Origin: CAMDMI01 sp044379485
Lineage (GTDB): Bacteria > Bacteroidota > Bacteroidia > Cytophagales > Flexibacteraceae
Assembly: GCA_044379485.1 (NCBI GenBank)
Contig: JBIPOE010000004.1
Coordinates: forward strand, 55,992 to 119,991
Reading direction: 5' to 3'
DNA length: 64,000 nt
The translations under genes and the position numbers were made by a program. Shown one piece after another: positions 1-8,437 of the stretch (the stretch's first letter is position 1; every line of letters starts with the position of its first letter). A model generated the notes under the pieces. It was not told the origin of the DNA and ran no database searches. It saw only the letters and a list, made by a program, of their open reading frames with translations.

Positions 1-2
1 CG

Positions 3-686
3 ATGTTGATTATTGGATTGGGAACGGAAGCCCTGTTATTCTTATTGTTTGCATTTGCACCTCAACCACATGATCCGGAGTGGGCAAGAGTTTATCCTGA
101 ACTTGATGATGAATATTGGGCTAAATTGCAAAAATCTGGAGCTAAACCAGGTATTGCTGCGGCTGGTCCAGGTGCAGGTGGATTGGATCAAATGCTTGCA
201 AACGCAAAAATTGATCAGGGAATGATCGATAGATTGGGTAAAGGATTTACAGGTTTAGCTGATTCAGTAACAAAAATTGGAGACATTACAAATGCTTCTG
301 TTGCTACAAAAGAATATGCTTCAAATGTTACAAGTGCCTCTAAGGCCATGGCCGATATGAACAAATCGTATGCCTCCACTGTGACTGCAATGGCTGAAAT
401 GTCAAACGCAGCAAATGATGCAAAACAATACCATGTGCAAGTTCAAACCATAACAAAGAATTTGGGTGCTTTAAACGCAGTTTACGAAATGGAACTTCAG
501 GATGCCAATAATCATCTTAAGGCTATGAACAAATTTTATAACAATCTTACTACAGCTATGGCTAATTTGGCTGATGCTGGGAAAGATACAGAGGCTTTTA
601 AAGGTGAACTTTCTAAATTAACTGGAAATTTAGGAAATCTCAATAAAGTTTATGGCAACATGTTGACTGCCATGAAAGGTTCATAA
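3..686 (+). CDS. gldL: Gliding motility / T9SS motor protein GldL, 5' end missing
   Basis: This is the C-terminal part of GldL, the inner-membrane subunit that with GldM forms the proton-driven motor of type IX secretion and gliding. The visible part begins inside the second membrane helix (a stretch rich in Leu and Phe up to about residue 18), followed by the short 'VYPEL' segment typical of GldL. After that comes a long cytoplasmic tail rich in Ala, Asn, Lys and Thr with heptad-like spacing, probably coiled coil. The frame is open to the window edge, so the Met at base 3 is internal and the first helix lies outside. It is followed after 37 bases by gldM and then gldN, the usual gldLMN order. 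The identification is firm from tail character plus context. Confidence 0.93.
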   Translation: MLIIGLGTEALLFLLFAFAPQPHDPEWARVYPELDDEYWAKLQKSGAKPGIAAAGPGAGGLDQMLANAKIDQGMIDRLGKGFTGLADSVTKIGDITNASVATKEYASNVTSASKAMADMNKSYASTVTAMAEMSNAANDAKQYHVQVQTITKNLGALNAVYEMELQDANNHLKAMNKFYNNLTTAMANLADAGKDTEAFKGELSKLTGNLGNLNKVYGNMLTAMKGS

Positions 687-723
687 TTTAGTTTAAAATT
701 TATTTAATCCTAAAATATAAGAA

Positions 724-2334
724 ATGGCAGGCGGTAAGGAAACCCCCAGGCAGAAGTTGATAGGTTTGATGTACCTGGTGCTATTGGCATTATTGGCCCT
801 TCAGGTATCATCTGCAATTCTTCAAAAATTTTCATTTTTGAACTCAAGTCTTGAATTGGCTATTGAAAACGCCAATAAGGCAAATGATGGAAAAATCGAA
901 GGGATTAAAAAATCAGTAGAAAAATCCCCTCAATATCAAAGCGTTCTTGATGAAGCAACAAGAATTAAGAAAATGGCTCGGGAAATGATTTCCGAGATTG
1001 AAGGATATAAGAAGGAAATCATTACCAAGACTGGTGGTATTGATGAGAAAAAGCAATATGTCGGCATGAAGGATGAAGATGTAACTGCCAATCTAATGGT
1101 AGGAGATCCTTCAACTGGGAAAAAAGGAAAGGCCTATGCATTAAAAGATAAGTTAAATAATTTCACTTCTGAATTGAATAAAGCTGCGGGTACAAATTTT
1201 GCTCCATTAGCTCAAGATGGAAAAGATGATCCTTTGGCAAAAGACGATGCAGATCAAAAAAGAAAGGATTTTGCTGAATTGAATTTTTCTCAAACTCCAA
1301 TGATTGCTGCATTGGCTGTTCTAAGTGATAAGCAAAGCAAAATAGCTGCATACGAAGCAGATGTTCTTTCTCGCCTTGCTCAAAAAGTAGGTGCAAAAGA
1401 TTTCAAATTTGATGTGATTACTGCCGACTACAGCGCTCTTTCTTCCACTGTTGCAGCGGGGACTGATTATGAAGCAAAAATGTTTGTTACAGCCCGGTCA
1501 TCTGCAATTACACCAGTTATGAAATTCAGAGGAAATGCAGTAAAAGTTGAAAATGGAATTGGTATCATTAAATTTAAGGCATCAGCCACAAATTATGATG
1601 CTGAAGGAAACTCCAAACAACAATGGGAAGGTCAGGTTGCAATGCCTAAGCCTACCGGTGATGGTGATACTATTTTTAAAATTAAAGGTGAATATATAGT
1701 TGCAAAACCAGTAATCGATGTTAAATCTGCTTCTGTAAGTGCTTTATATTTCAATTGTGGAAATGATTTGAATATTCAGGTTCCAGCTTTAGGGGCAAAT
1801 TATAAGCCTTCTTTTTCAGCAAAAGGTGCTAACATTATCAATGGAAAGGATAAAGGTGCCATAATTGTCATACCAAATGTGAAAGGAGCTGATGCAAAAG
1901 TTTCTATTTCTGTAAGTAGTGATGGTTCTGCAATTGGTATAAAAGACTTCCCGGTTCGTGGTGTTCCAAGGCCTCAGATTGCTGCTAAAATTGGTGGAAA
2001 TTATGTAGATCAAAAAAGAGGAGTTCCAGCACCGGGTCCGGCGTCAATTCAGGTTTTAGCAGAACCAGATCCTGCGTTTGCATCTGCGCTTCCCAGAGAG
2101 GCAAGATATAATATTACAGAAGGTGAAGTGACATTGGCAAGAGGAAAAAGAGAAATCACAACAATTGCAATAAAGTCTGATAACGTAAATTTAAGTTCAA
2201 TTAGAAGTCAGGCGCAATCTGGTGATAGGATTATTGTTGTTATTAAAAAGGCCAGAAGACTTAATTTCAGAGATGAGTCAGAAGATGTGCCAATTAATGC
2301 AGCCTCTTCCGTAATTACCATTCCGGTTAATTAG
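724..2334 (+). CDS. gldM: Gliding motility / T9SS motor protein GldM
   Basis: GldM is the large periplasmic shaft of the GldLM motor; a single N-terminal helix anchors it in the inner membrane and its periplasmic domains reach the GldK/GldN ring. The start carries 'MAGGKETPRQKLIGLMYLVL', the family's characteristic N-terminus, with the membrane helix at about residues 12-34. The remaining roughly 500 residues are soluble and beta-rich, as expected for the four periplasmic domains. The length of 536 residues fits the family (about 510-540). It sits between gldL and gldN, all on the same strand, and is probably cotranscribed with them. Confidence 0.96.
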   Translation: MAGGKETPRQKLIGLMYLVLLALLALQVSSAILQKFSFLNSSLELAIENANKANDGKIEGIKKSVEKSPQYQSVLDEATRIKKMAREMISEIEGYKKEIITKTGGIDEKKQYVGMKDEDVTANLMVGDPSTGKKGKAYALKDKLNNFTSELNKAAGTNFAPLAQDGKDDPLAKDDADQKRKDFAELNFSQTPMIAALAVLSDKQSKIAAYEADVLSRLAQKVGAKDFKFDVITADYSALSSTVAAGTDYEAKMFVTARSSAITPVMKFRGNAVKVENGIGIIKFKASATNYDAEGNSKQQWEGQVAMPKPTGDGDTIFKIKGEYIVAKPVIDVKSASVSALYFNCGNDLNIQVPALGANYKPSFSAKGANIINGKDKGAIIVIPNVKGADAKVSISVSSDGSAIGIKDFPVRGVPRPQIAAKIGGNYVDQKRGVPAPGPASIQVLAEPDPAFASALPREARYNITEGEVTLARGKREITTIAIKSDNVNLSSIRSQAQSGDRIIVVIKKARRLNFRDESEDVPINAASSVITIPVN

Positions 2335-2371
2335 GTTTTTTAGGTGTATCTACTTAAATATTTATAGGTTT

Positions 2372-3298
2372 ATGAAAATCAAATTTAAATTTTTTCTTCT
2401 TCTGTGCTTACTCGGAGTAGCAAGCAACAGCATTGCCCAGCAAAGGAAGAAAAAGGGCAAGAAAGCTAATGATGAGGCACCTGTGGCGCCTGCATCTGTC
2501 GAAACGGCACCACCTCCACCGGTTGTTGATGCTTCAGTTTTAATGATGGACAGTGTACGCAGGGAAGATTCGCTTGAAATCTCTCGTGGTTATGATCCTC
2601 TTTCTGTGAGAAAGGTTCATAATTCTGATGTGATGTACAGAATGCAGGTCTGGAGAACTTTGGATTTAAGAGAAAAGTGCAACAAACCTTTATTTGCCAG
2701 GGGAAATGAAATATCTAAGGCCATAATTGATGAAGTTATGGCTGGACGATTGGTGGCATATGCAAAAGATTCACTTTCTAAAATTTTATCAAAAACTGAG
2801 TTTGGTGATAAAATTATGGATCCAGGAAGTGCCCAGACTGATGCAGATGGAAATCCTATCCCAGGAACAGGGTCTCCGTTTTTAGCGTCATCGTTGTATG
2901 TACTTAAATTTAGAGAAAATCTTTTGTTCGACAAGCAGCGTTCCAGGTTTTATTATGATATCCAAACCATTACATTGTTTATTCCTGCTGAGTTTAACAC
3001 CTTGAAAGGAACAGAAACTGAGGTTGCAACCTTCAAGTATAAAGATCTAGTTAAGGTCTTCAAAAATATGCCTAACGCAAAGTGGTATAATGCGCAAAAC
3101 AGAGCTGAAGATAAGAAAATTTCTGATGCAATGGATCTAAGATTATTTTGTTCAAGGATTATTAAGTTATCAAATCCTGATGATAAAATGATTGAGGATA
3201 TGCCTGAATATTCAACTTCAGATAAAACAATTTTGATTGCATCTCAAAAATACGAGTATGACTTGGTTGCGAAAGAAAATGAAGTCTGGGATTATTAG
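2372..3298 (+). CDS. gldN: Gliding motility / T9SS protein GldN
   Basis: GldN is a periplasmic component of the type IX secretion ring that partners with GldK and the tip of GldM. A signal peptide is visible (Lys-rich start, hydrophobic core, cleavage near 'SIAQ' at about residue 22). A Lys/Ala/Pro-rich low-complexity linker follows up to about residue 55, then the conserved GldN core with the 'VMYRMQVWRTLDLREKCN' segment. The length of 308 residues is normal. It lies 37 bases after gldM and is the last gene of the run; a strong hairpin terminator follows at 3315-3341. Confidence 0.95.
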   Translation: MKIKFKFFLLLCLLGVASNSIAQQRKKKGKKANDEAPVAPASVETAPPPPVVDASVLMMDSVRREDSLEISRGYDPLSVRKVHNSDVMYRMQVWRTLDLREKCNKPLFARGNEISKAIIDEVMAGRLVAYAKDSLSKILSKTEFGDKIMDPGSAQTDADGNPIPGTGSPFLASSLYVLKFRENLLFDKQRSRFYYDIQTITLFIPAEFNTLKGTETEVATFKYKDLVKVFKNMPNAKWYNAQNRAEDKKISDAMDLRLFCSRIIKLSNPDDKMIEDMPEYSTSDKTILIASQKYEYDLVAKENEVWDY

Positions 3299-3314
3299 TA
3301 GTTTATAAGAAATG

Positions 3315-3341
3315 AAAAGGAGGCATTAGCCTCCTTTTTTT
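3315..3341 (+). terminator. Bidirectional hairpin terminator between gldN and pyrB
   Basis: A perfect 10-bp stem (AAAAGGAGGC at 3315-3324 pairing with GCCTCCTTTT at 3329-3338) closes a four-base loop ATTA and runs into a T tract. The pyrB stop codon, read on the minus strand, is formed by bases 3326-3328 in the loop, so the final codons of pyrB are also one arm of the stem. The A tract on the left side would serve minus-strand transcripts, so it can act for both converging units. Confidence 0.85.
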
Positions 3342-4234
3342 TGCCCTAACAAATAAGTTATTGCCATTCTTAAAGCCACACCCATTTCCACTTGATCTAA
3401 TATAAGAGATTTTGGATTGTCAGCAATTTCTGAATCTAATTCTACGCCTCGATTTATTGGTCCTGGGTGCATAATTGTCATATTTTCAATTTCAGAAGAA
3501 TTTTTGGTTCCAAAAAATTCATTATATTCTTCCAGACTTGGTAATAGCTCTTTGTCTTGCCTTTCCTTTTGAATTCGTAAATTATAGATTACATTTATTT
3601 TGTTTAGCTCTTGAGTTAAGTTACCATATTTAAGTTTTTTTTGAACGGTATTCGGACCAAAGACGGTGTATTTAATACCTAGTTTATTCCATAATTTCAT
3701 TGATGATCCGGCAACCCTGCTATGTATAACATCCCCTTTTAATAGAATTTGTAAATCTTCATTCTTATATCCATTTTTCCATAATGTGAAAAGATCAAGG
3801 AGAGCCTGTGTTGGATGTTCATTTGTTCCGTCACCAGCGTTTATGACTGGGATTCCGGTTTTTTGCGATACATAGTTTGCAGTTCCTGATAATTTATGCC
3901 TGATCACTATAATGTCAATTTTCATCCTTAATAGGTTTTGAATTGTATCATTTAAGGTTTCTCCCTTTTTTAAAGAACTGGAGCTTGCACTAAAATTTAC
4001 TACGTCAGCTGAAAGTCTTTTTTGAGCCAGTTCAAATGAAAGTCTTGTCCTCGTCGAATCTTCAAAGAATATATTAGCCACAGTTATTTCTTTAAGTGCT
4101 GGCACCTTTTTCAATGGTCTGTTTAAAACTTTTTCGAATTCCAAACTGGTATTGTACAAGGTTTGAATATCCTCTATATCAATATCATCAATACTGATTA
4201 ATCTGTTCGGCTTAAATTTTAATTGATTATTCAT
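3326..4234 (-). CDS. pyrB: Aspartate carbamoyltransferase catalytic chain
   Basis: PyrB joins carbamoyl phosphate to L-aspartate, the first committed step of pyrimidine synthesis, in the cytoplasm. The carbamoyl-phosphate binding motif 'STRTR' is at residues 60-64, preceded by 'FFED'. 'SLKKGE' (about 86-91) supplies the mobile loop Ser/Lys, 'HPTQALLD' begins at residue 140, and 'HPGPINRGVE' near residue 255 gives the aspartate-side loop. The 302-residue length is typical. The start codon overlaps the end of pyrR by 8 bases, so translation is probably coupled. No pyrI regulatory chain is seen beside it. The last codons form one arm of the gldN terminator. Confidence 0.96.
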   Translation of the reverse strand: MNNQLKFKPNRLISIDDIDIEDIQTLYNTSLEFEKVLNRPLKKVPALKEITVANIFFEDSTRTRLSFELAQKRLSADVVNFSASSSSLKKGETLNDTIQNLLRMKIDIIVIRHKLSGTANYVSQKTGIPVINAGDGTNEHPTQALLDLFTLWKNGYKNEDLQILLKGDVIHSRVAGSSMKLWNKLGIKYTVFGPNTVQKKLKYGNLTQELNKINVIYNLRIQKERQDKELLPSLEEYNEFFGTKNSSEIENMTIMHPGPINRGVELDSEIADNPKSLILDQVEMGVALRMAITYLLGQKKGG

Positions 4235-4784
4235 GGATTAAATAAATTTCTATTTTTCCTGATTTATTTTTACTAACTTCTATTTTTTGACTATAATGTG
4301 AATCAATTTTAATTCCTTCAAAATCAACTTCAATCGGTAGTTCCCTTTCCAGATGCCGGTTTACCAAAACTAAAACTTTTATCCATTTAGGTCTTCCAAA
4401 ATCCTGCAAGGCATTTATCGCCGCCCTGGTTGTTCTCCCAGTAAAGATAACATCATCTATCAAAAGGACAGGTTGGTCTTCTATTTCAAAGTTTAAATTG
4501 CTTTCTGTTGGAATTATTAATTTTGATCCTGAAATGTAATCATCCCTATAAAATGAAGGGTCAATTGTCCCCAAAACTGTTTCAATCCCAAATTTATTTA
4601 AAATTCTTTCCGATAATGACTTTGCAAGAAGGAAACCACGAGGTTGAATTGACAATATTTTCAAGTTTGGATAAAAAAACATAAGTTCATTTATTTGACC
4701 AGCCAATCTGTCTAAAATTATTTCTGATAGTAAATTATTGATAATCAGTTTTTTATTCATTTTTTTTATGCAATTTTCAATCAT
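4227..4784 (-). CDS. pyrR: PyrR-type pyrimidine operon regulator / uracil phosphoribosyltransferase
   Basis: This is a type I phosphoribosyltransferase of the PyrR group, which binds UMP and regulates pyr genes and often has weak uracil phosphoribosyltransferase activity. The PRPP-binding loop 'LLIDDVIFTGRTTRA' lies at about residues 107-121, with the two acidic residues at 110 and 111, and 'QPRGFLLAK' near residue 47 matches the family. With the first ATG it is 185 residues. A second ATG at 4760 would give 177 residues, closer to the usual 178-180, and is also plausible. It overlaps pyrB by 8 bases. I could not recognise a PyrR-binding attenuator in the short leader, so the regulatory mechanism is open. 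Confidence 0.9.
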   Translation of the reverse strand: MIENCIKKMNKKLIINNLLSEIILDRLAGQINELMFFYPNLKILSIQPRGFLLAKSLSERILNKFGIETVLGTIDPSFYRDDYISGSKLIIPTESNLNFEIEDQPVLLIDDVIFTGRTTRAAINALQDFGRPKWIKVLVLVNRHLERELPIEVDFEGIKIDSHYSQKIEVSKNKSGKIEIYLIHE

Positions 4785-4842
4785 ACTAAATAATAATGCA
4801 ACTAATCTTTTTTTAAGATGTGATGTTGAATTGTTTTTTTAC

Positions 4843-4850
4843 TATTTTTG
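4843..4850 (+). promoter_or_regulatory. Bacteroidota -7 promoter element of the tRNA-Tyr cluster
   Basis: TATTTTTG matches the Bacteroidota -7 consensus TAnnTTTG and ends 11 bases before the tRNA-Tyr 5' end, the right distance for a stable RNA start. TTG trinucleotides stand at 4826 and 4831, but their spacing is shorter than the usual -33 position, so the upstream element is uncertain. Confidence 0.6.
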
Positions 4851-4861
4851 CGGTCCTTTTC

Positions 4862-4944
4862 GGGGTGTTACCAGAGTGGCCAAATGGGACAGACTGTAAA
4901 TCTGTTGATTAATTTCTTCGGTGGTTCGAATCCACCACGCCCCA
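4862..4944 (+). tRNA. tRNA-Tyr (anticodon GTA)
   Basis: An 83-base class II tRNA with an acceptor stem GGGGTGT/ACGCCCC, anticodon GTA in the loop CTGTAAA, a long variable arm, and a T-loop GGTTCGAATCC. The discriminator base is A, and CCA is not encoded. It heads a Tyr-Gly-Thr-tuf run, a common Bacteroidota arrangement. Confidence 0.96.
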
Positions 4945-4951
4945 CTCAAAG

Positions 4952-5024
4952 GCGGGAGTAGCTCAGTTGGTAGAGCGACAGCCTTCCAAGCTGTAGGTCG
5001 CGGGTTCGAGCCTCGTCTCCCGCT
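4952..5024 (+). tRNA. tRNA-Gly (anticodon TCC)
   Basis: A 73-base cloverleaf with an acceptor stem GCGGGAG/CTCCCGC, D-arm GCTCAGTTGGTAGAGC, anticodon TCC flanked by the stem ACAGC/GCTGT, and T-loop GGTTCGAGCC. CCA is not encoded. It lies 7 bases after tRNA-Tyr. Confidence 0.96.
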
Positions 5025-5034
5025 CTTTTGAAAA

Positions 5035-5106
<72 letters not shown>

Positions 5107-5147
5107 CTAATAATTTTGTATTCACATCCTTCAATTGATTTATAATC

Positions 5148-6338
5148 ATGGCTAAAGAGAATTTTGACCGGTCGAAACCCCACGTAAACATCGGTACAAT
5201 CGGTCACGTTGACCACGGTAAGACTACACTTACCGCTGCTATTACTAAGGTTCTTTCTAAGAATGATCCTTCAGTTCAGATCCGCGATTTTTCTTCTATC
5301 GACAATGCGCCGGAAGAAAAAGAGCGAGGAATCACCATCAATACATCTCACGTAGAGTATTCCACCAAGAACCGGCATTATGCACACGTTGACTGTCCAG
5401 GTCACGCTGACTATGTAAAAAACATGGTAACTGGTGCGGCTCAAATGGATGGCGCAATTCTTGTGGTTGCTGCAACGGATGGTCCAATGCCACAAACAAG
5501 AGAGCACATACTACTTGCACGTCAGGTGGGTGTACCTCAATTGGTTGTTTTTATGAATAAAGTTGATATGGTTGACGATCCTGAGCTTCTTGAGCTTGTG
5601 GAAATGGAAATCAGAGAGCTTTTAAGTTTCTATGAATTTGATGGCGATAACATCCCAGTTATTCAAGGTTCTGCCTTGGGTGGATTGAATGATGATCCAA
5701 AGTGGGTTGCAACTATTGATGCCTTGATGGAAGCTGTTGACAGTTTTATTCCAATTCCAACCAGGTTAACTGAGCTTCCATTCCTTATGCCCGTAGAAGA
5801 TGTTTTCTCAATTACAGGCAGAGGTACAGTAGCTACTGGTAGAATTGAAAGAGGAATTGTTAACTCCGGAGAGACTGTAGATATTCTTGGTATGGGTGCC
5901 GAGAACCTTAAATCCGTTGTTACTGGTGTTGAAATGTTCCGAAAAATTCTTGACAGGGGTGAGGCTGGTGATAACGTTGGTTTGCTTCTTAGAGGTATCG
6001 ATAAAGATCAGATCAAAAGAGGAATGGTTATTTGTAAGCCAGGATCTGTAAAGCCACACCAGGATTTCAAAGCAGAGGTTTATGTGCTTTCAAAAGAAGA
6101 AGGTGGTCGACACACTCCTTTCTTTAACAAGTACCGTCCTCAGTTTTATATGAGAACAACTGACGTTACTGGGGAAATCACACTTCCAAAAGATGTGGAG
6201 ATGGTTATGCCAGGTGATAACATCACTATAACTGTTCATTTGATTAACAAAGTAGCTATGGAAAAAGGTCTTCGATTCGCTATTCGTGAAGGAGGTCGGA
6301 CTGTAGGTGCTGGTCAGGTTACTGAAGTTCTTGACTAA
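5148..6338 (+). CDS. tuf: Translation elongation factor Tu
   Basis: EF-Tu carries aminoacyl-tRNA to the ribosomal A site as a GTP complex. G1 'GHVDHGKTTLTAAI' begins near residue 19, the switch I region 'KERGITI' follows, G3 'DCPGHADYVKNM' is near residue 81, and G4 'NKVDMVDD' near residue 137. Domains II and III follow to the conserved end 'VGAGQVTEVLD'. The length of 396 residues is normal. The gene sits downstream of three tRNA genes and ends at a strong terminator. Its codon use is richer in C/G-ending codons than neighbours, as expected for a highly expressed gene. Confidence 0.99.
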   Translation: MAKENFDRSKPHVNIGTIGHVDHGKTTLTAAITKVLSKNDPSVQIRDFSSIDNAPEEKERGITINTSHVEYSTKNRHYAHVDCPGHADYVKNMVTGAAQMDGAILVVAATDGPMPQTREHILLARQVGVPQLVVFMNKVDMVDDPELLELVEMEIRELLSFYEFDGDNIPVIQGSALGGLNDDPKWVATIDALMEAVDSFIPIPTRLTELPFLMPVEDVFSITGRGTVATGRIERGIVNSGETVDILGMGAENLKSVVTGVEMFRKILDRGEAGDNVGLLLRGIDKDQIKRGMVICKPGSVKPHQDFKAEVYVLSKEEGGRHTPFFNKYRPQFYMRTTDVTGEITLPKDVEMVMPGDNITITVHLINKVAMEKGLRFAIREGGRTVGAGQVTEVLD

Positions 6339-6348
6339 GATATAGTTA

Positions 6349-6382
6349 GAAAAAAAATCCGCCGAAAGGCGGATTTTTTTTA
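6349..6382 (+). terminator. Terminator after tuf
   Basis: The stem AATCCGCC / GGCGGATT encloses a GAAA tetraloop, with A tract before and T tract after, 11 bases past the tuf stop. It separates tuf from the tRNA-Trp/secE unit. Confidence 0.9.
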
Positions 6383-6402
6383 TCTTATTAAATAAAAAGC
6401 TG

Positions 6403-6410
6403 TAATTTTG
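6403..6410 (+). promoter_or_regulatory. -7 promoter element for tRNA-Trp and the secE-rplL operon
   Basis: TAATTTTG fits the Bacteroidota -7 consensus exactly and ends 16 bases before the tRNA-Trp 5' end, just past the tuf terminator. It probably drives tRNA-Trp together with secE, nusG and the ribosomal protein genes. Confidence 0.6.
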
Positions 6411-6426
6411 CAGTCCTTTTTAAAAA

Positions 6427-6499
6427 ACGGGTGTAGCTCAATTGGTAGAGTAGCGGTCTCCAAAACCGTTGGTTGTGGGTTCAAGTCCTACCGCCCGTG
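6427..6499 (+). tRNA. tRNA-Trp (anticodon CCA)
   Basis: A 73-base cloverleaf with an acceptor stem ACGGGTG/CGCCCGT, D-arm GCTCAATTGGTAGAGT, anticodon CCA in the loop CTCCAAA, and T-loop GGTTCAAGTCC. The discriminator is G and CCA is not encoded. It precedes secE by 18 bases, the widely conserved Trp-secE-nusG arrangement. Confidence 0.96.
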
Positions 6500-6517
6500 C
6501 AAAAAAGTTTGATTTCA

Positions 6518-6706
6518 ATGAAGAAAATTACTGAATTCGTTAGCCTGTCCTATCAGGAATTGACCACTAAAGTTAGCTGGCCAACAGGTAGCGATTTGAA
6601 CAATCAAACCATATTGGTTCTTGTAGCCTCAATCATTTTTGCCCTATTAATAGGCATTATGGATTTTGGTTTTGAAGCCTTGATGAAGGTGTTTTATAAC
6701 CTATAA
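6518..6706 (+). CDS. secE: Preprotein translocase subunit SecE
   Basis: SecE is the small essential membrane subunit that clamps SecY in the Sec translocon. The protein is 62 residues, with an amphipathic N-terminal part containing 'ELTTKVSWPT', the family's conserved hinge motif, then one membrane helix at about residues 31-52. The open frame extends upstream into the tRNA-Trp gene, so I chose the ATG at 6518, which gives the normal short single-helix form. It is followed by nusG after 12 bases. Confidence 0.94.
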   Translation: MKKITEFVSLSYQELTTKVSWPTGSDLNNQTILVLVASIIFALLIGIMDFGFEALMKVFYNL

Positions 6707-6718
6707 GATTTTTTACAA

Positions 6719-7288
6719 GTGGCTGAATTAAAGTGGTATGTATTAAGAGCTGTAGCTGGACAAGAAAAAAAGGTGAAGAATTATATCGATACCGAAGTTG
6801 TTCGCCAAAAGCTTGAACATGTAGTAACTCAAGTTCTTATTCCATCTGAAAAAGTGATGGAGTTAAGAAATGGAAAAAAGGTAATTCGCGAGAAGAATTT
6901 TTTCCCAGGTTATATTATGGTCAATGCTGATCTTAATAATGGGGAAGCATTCCATACCATAAAAAGTGTTCCAGGAGTAATTGGATTCCTTGGATCAAAC
7001 AGAAGTTCTATTGAAAAGACACCAGTAGCACTACGCGAAAGTGAGATTAATAGAATTTTAGGTAGAGTTGATGATTCTCAGGAAGATATGATGAGGTTTG
7101 AAACCACATTTATCAAAGGAGAGGTAGTTAAAGTTATTGATGGACCATTCAACACCTTTACAGGAACTGTTGAAGAGGTTTTTGATGAAAAGAGAAAATT
7201 AAATGTGATGGTTAAGATATTTGGACGAAATACTCCACTTGAACTTAACTACACACAAGTGGAAAAGTTACAAACAGTTAAAAATTAG
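6719..7288 (+). CDS. nusG: Transcription termination/antitermination factor NusG
   Basis: NusG binds RNA polymerase and couples it to Rho or to the ribosome. The NGN domain starts with 'KWYVLRAVAGQEKKVKNYI' and contains 'FFPGYIMV' (about residues 61-68). The C-terminal KOW domain carries 'GPFNTFTGTVEEV' near residue 141. The length is 189 residues. The start codon is GTG, 12 bases after secE; no ATG is available nearby. The stop is followed 2 bases later by rplK. Confidence 0.96.
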   Translation: MAELKWYVLRAVAGQEKKVKNYIDTEVVRQKLEHVVTQVLIPSEKVMELRNGKKVIREKNFFPGYIMVNADLNNGEAFHTIKSVPGVIGFLGSNRSSIEKTPVALRESEINRILGRVDDSQEDMMRFETTFIKGEVVKVIDGPFNTFTGTVEEVFDEKRKLNVMVKIFGRNTPLELNYTQVEKLQTVKN

Positions 7289-7290
7289 CA

Positions 7291-7734
7291 ATGGCTAAAG
7301 AAATAAGTACCTACGTAAAGCTCCAGATTAAGGGAGGCGCCGCGAATCCATCGCCGCCGATTGGACCTGCCCTCGGTTCGAAGGGTGTGAACATCATGGA
7401 GTTTTGTAAACAGTTCAACGCAAGAACCCAGGATAAAGCTGGTGTTGTTGTTCCAGTTGTAATCACTGTTTATACGGACAAGTCTTTCGACTTTGTCCTC
7501 AAAACTTCACCGGCAGCGGTGCTTCTTCTTGACGCGGTAAAACAAAAGTCCGGTTCGGCAGAACCTAACCGGAAAAAGATTGGCTCTGTAACCTGGGATC
7601 AGGTTAGGACGATTGCGGAAATTAAAATGCCTGATTTAAATGCATTTGAAGTTGAACCAGCAATGCGAATTATCGCAGGAACTGCGAAAAACATGGGAAT
7701 AATTGTAACTGGTAAATCTCCCTGGGAAAACTAA
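7291..7734 (+). CDS. rplK: 50S ribosomal protein L11
   Basis: L11 forms the GTPase-associated centre with 23S rRNA helices 43/44. The N-terminal domain has 'LQIKGGAANPSPPIGPALG' with the Pro-rich hinge, and the C-terminal RNA-binding domain ends in 'AGTAKNMGI'. The length of 147 residues is standard. It is tightly packed between nusG and rplA (2-base gaps), so it is part of one operon. Confidence 0.98.
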   Translation: MAKEISTYVKLQIKGGAANPSPPIGPALGSKGVNIMEFCKQFNARTQDKAGVVVPVVITVYTDKSFDFVLKTSPAAVLLLDAVKQKSGSAEPNRKKIGSVTWDQVRTIAEIKMPDLNAFEVEPAMRIIAGTAKNMGIIVTGKSPWEN

Positions 7735-7736
7735 TT

Positions 7737-8435
7737 ATGGCAAAGCTTACAAAAAATCAAAAAAAGGCAATGGCTCTTGTTGATATCAATAAAGAGTATT
7801 CCCTGGAGGAAGCTGCGAACCTTCTTAAGAAGGCCACATTTACAAAATTTGATTCGTCAGTAGATGTAGATGTTCGGTTAGGAGTTGACCCAAGAAAGGC
7901 AGATCAGATGGTAAGAGGTGTTGCGGCGCTTCCTCATGGGATCGGAAAAACTGTTAAGGTTTTGGTATTGTGTACTCCAGACAAGGAAGCTGAGGCTCGC
8001 GAAGCCGGAGCTGACCATGTTGGATTGGATGACTATATAGCAAAAATCGAAGGAGGTTGGACTGATATTGATGTTATAATCACCATGCCAAGTGTAATGG
8101 CAAAGGTTGGTCGATTAGGTAAAGTATTAGGTCCAAGAGGTTTAATGCCAAATCCAAAATCGGGAACTGTTACCACTGATGTTGCGAAAGCGGTGATTGA
8201 AGTTAAGGCTGGTAAAATTGACTTTAAAGTTGATAAAACCGGAATTATCCATACAAGCATTGGTAAGGTTTCATTTGCATCAGACAAGATTTCTGATAAT
8301 GCAATGGAATTGATCAACGTAATCAGTAAATTGAAGCCTTCTTCCTCTAAAGGAACTTATTTTAAGTCAATAACTTTGACTTCTACCATGGGACCAGGTT
8401 TAAAAATAGATAAAAGTACAATTCCGGGAATATAA
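7737..8435 (+). CDS. rplA: 50S ribosomal protein L1
   Basis: L1 forms the mobile stalk at the E site and, in many bacteria, represses its own operon. The signature 'GRLGKVLGPRGLMPNPK' lies near residue 123, and 'VDVDVRLGVDPRKADQMVRG' near residue 42. The length of 232 residues is normal. Gaps of 2 bases on either side leave no room for an internal leader, so any L1 feedback site would be further upstream. Confidence 0.98.
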   Translation: MAKLTKNQKKAMALVDINKEYSLEEAANLLKKATFTKFDSSVDVDVRLGVDPRKADQMVRGVAALPHGIGKTVKVLVLCTPDKEAEAREAGADHVGLDDYIAKIEGGWTDIDVIITMPSVMAKVGRLGKVLGPRGLMPNPKSGTVTTDVAKAVIEVKAGKIDFKVDKTGIIHTSIGKVSFASDKISDNAMELINVISKLKPSSSKGTYFKSITLTSTMGPGLKIDKSTIPGI

Positions 8436-8437
8436 TT

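Noticed and set aside
4760..4862. PyrR-responsive attenuator upstream of pyrR
   Set aside because: The divergent region is under 80 bases and shows no antiterminator/terminator pair or recognisable anti-antiterminator loop.
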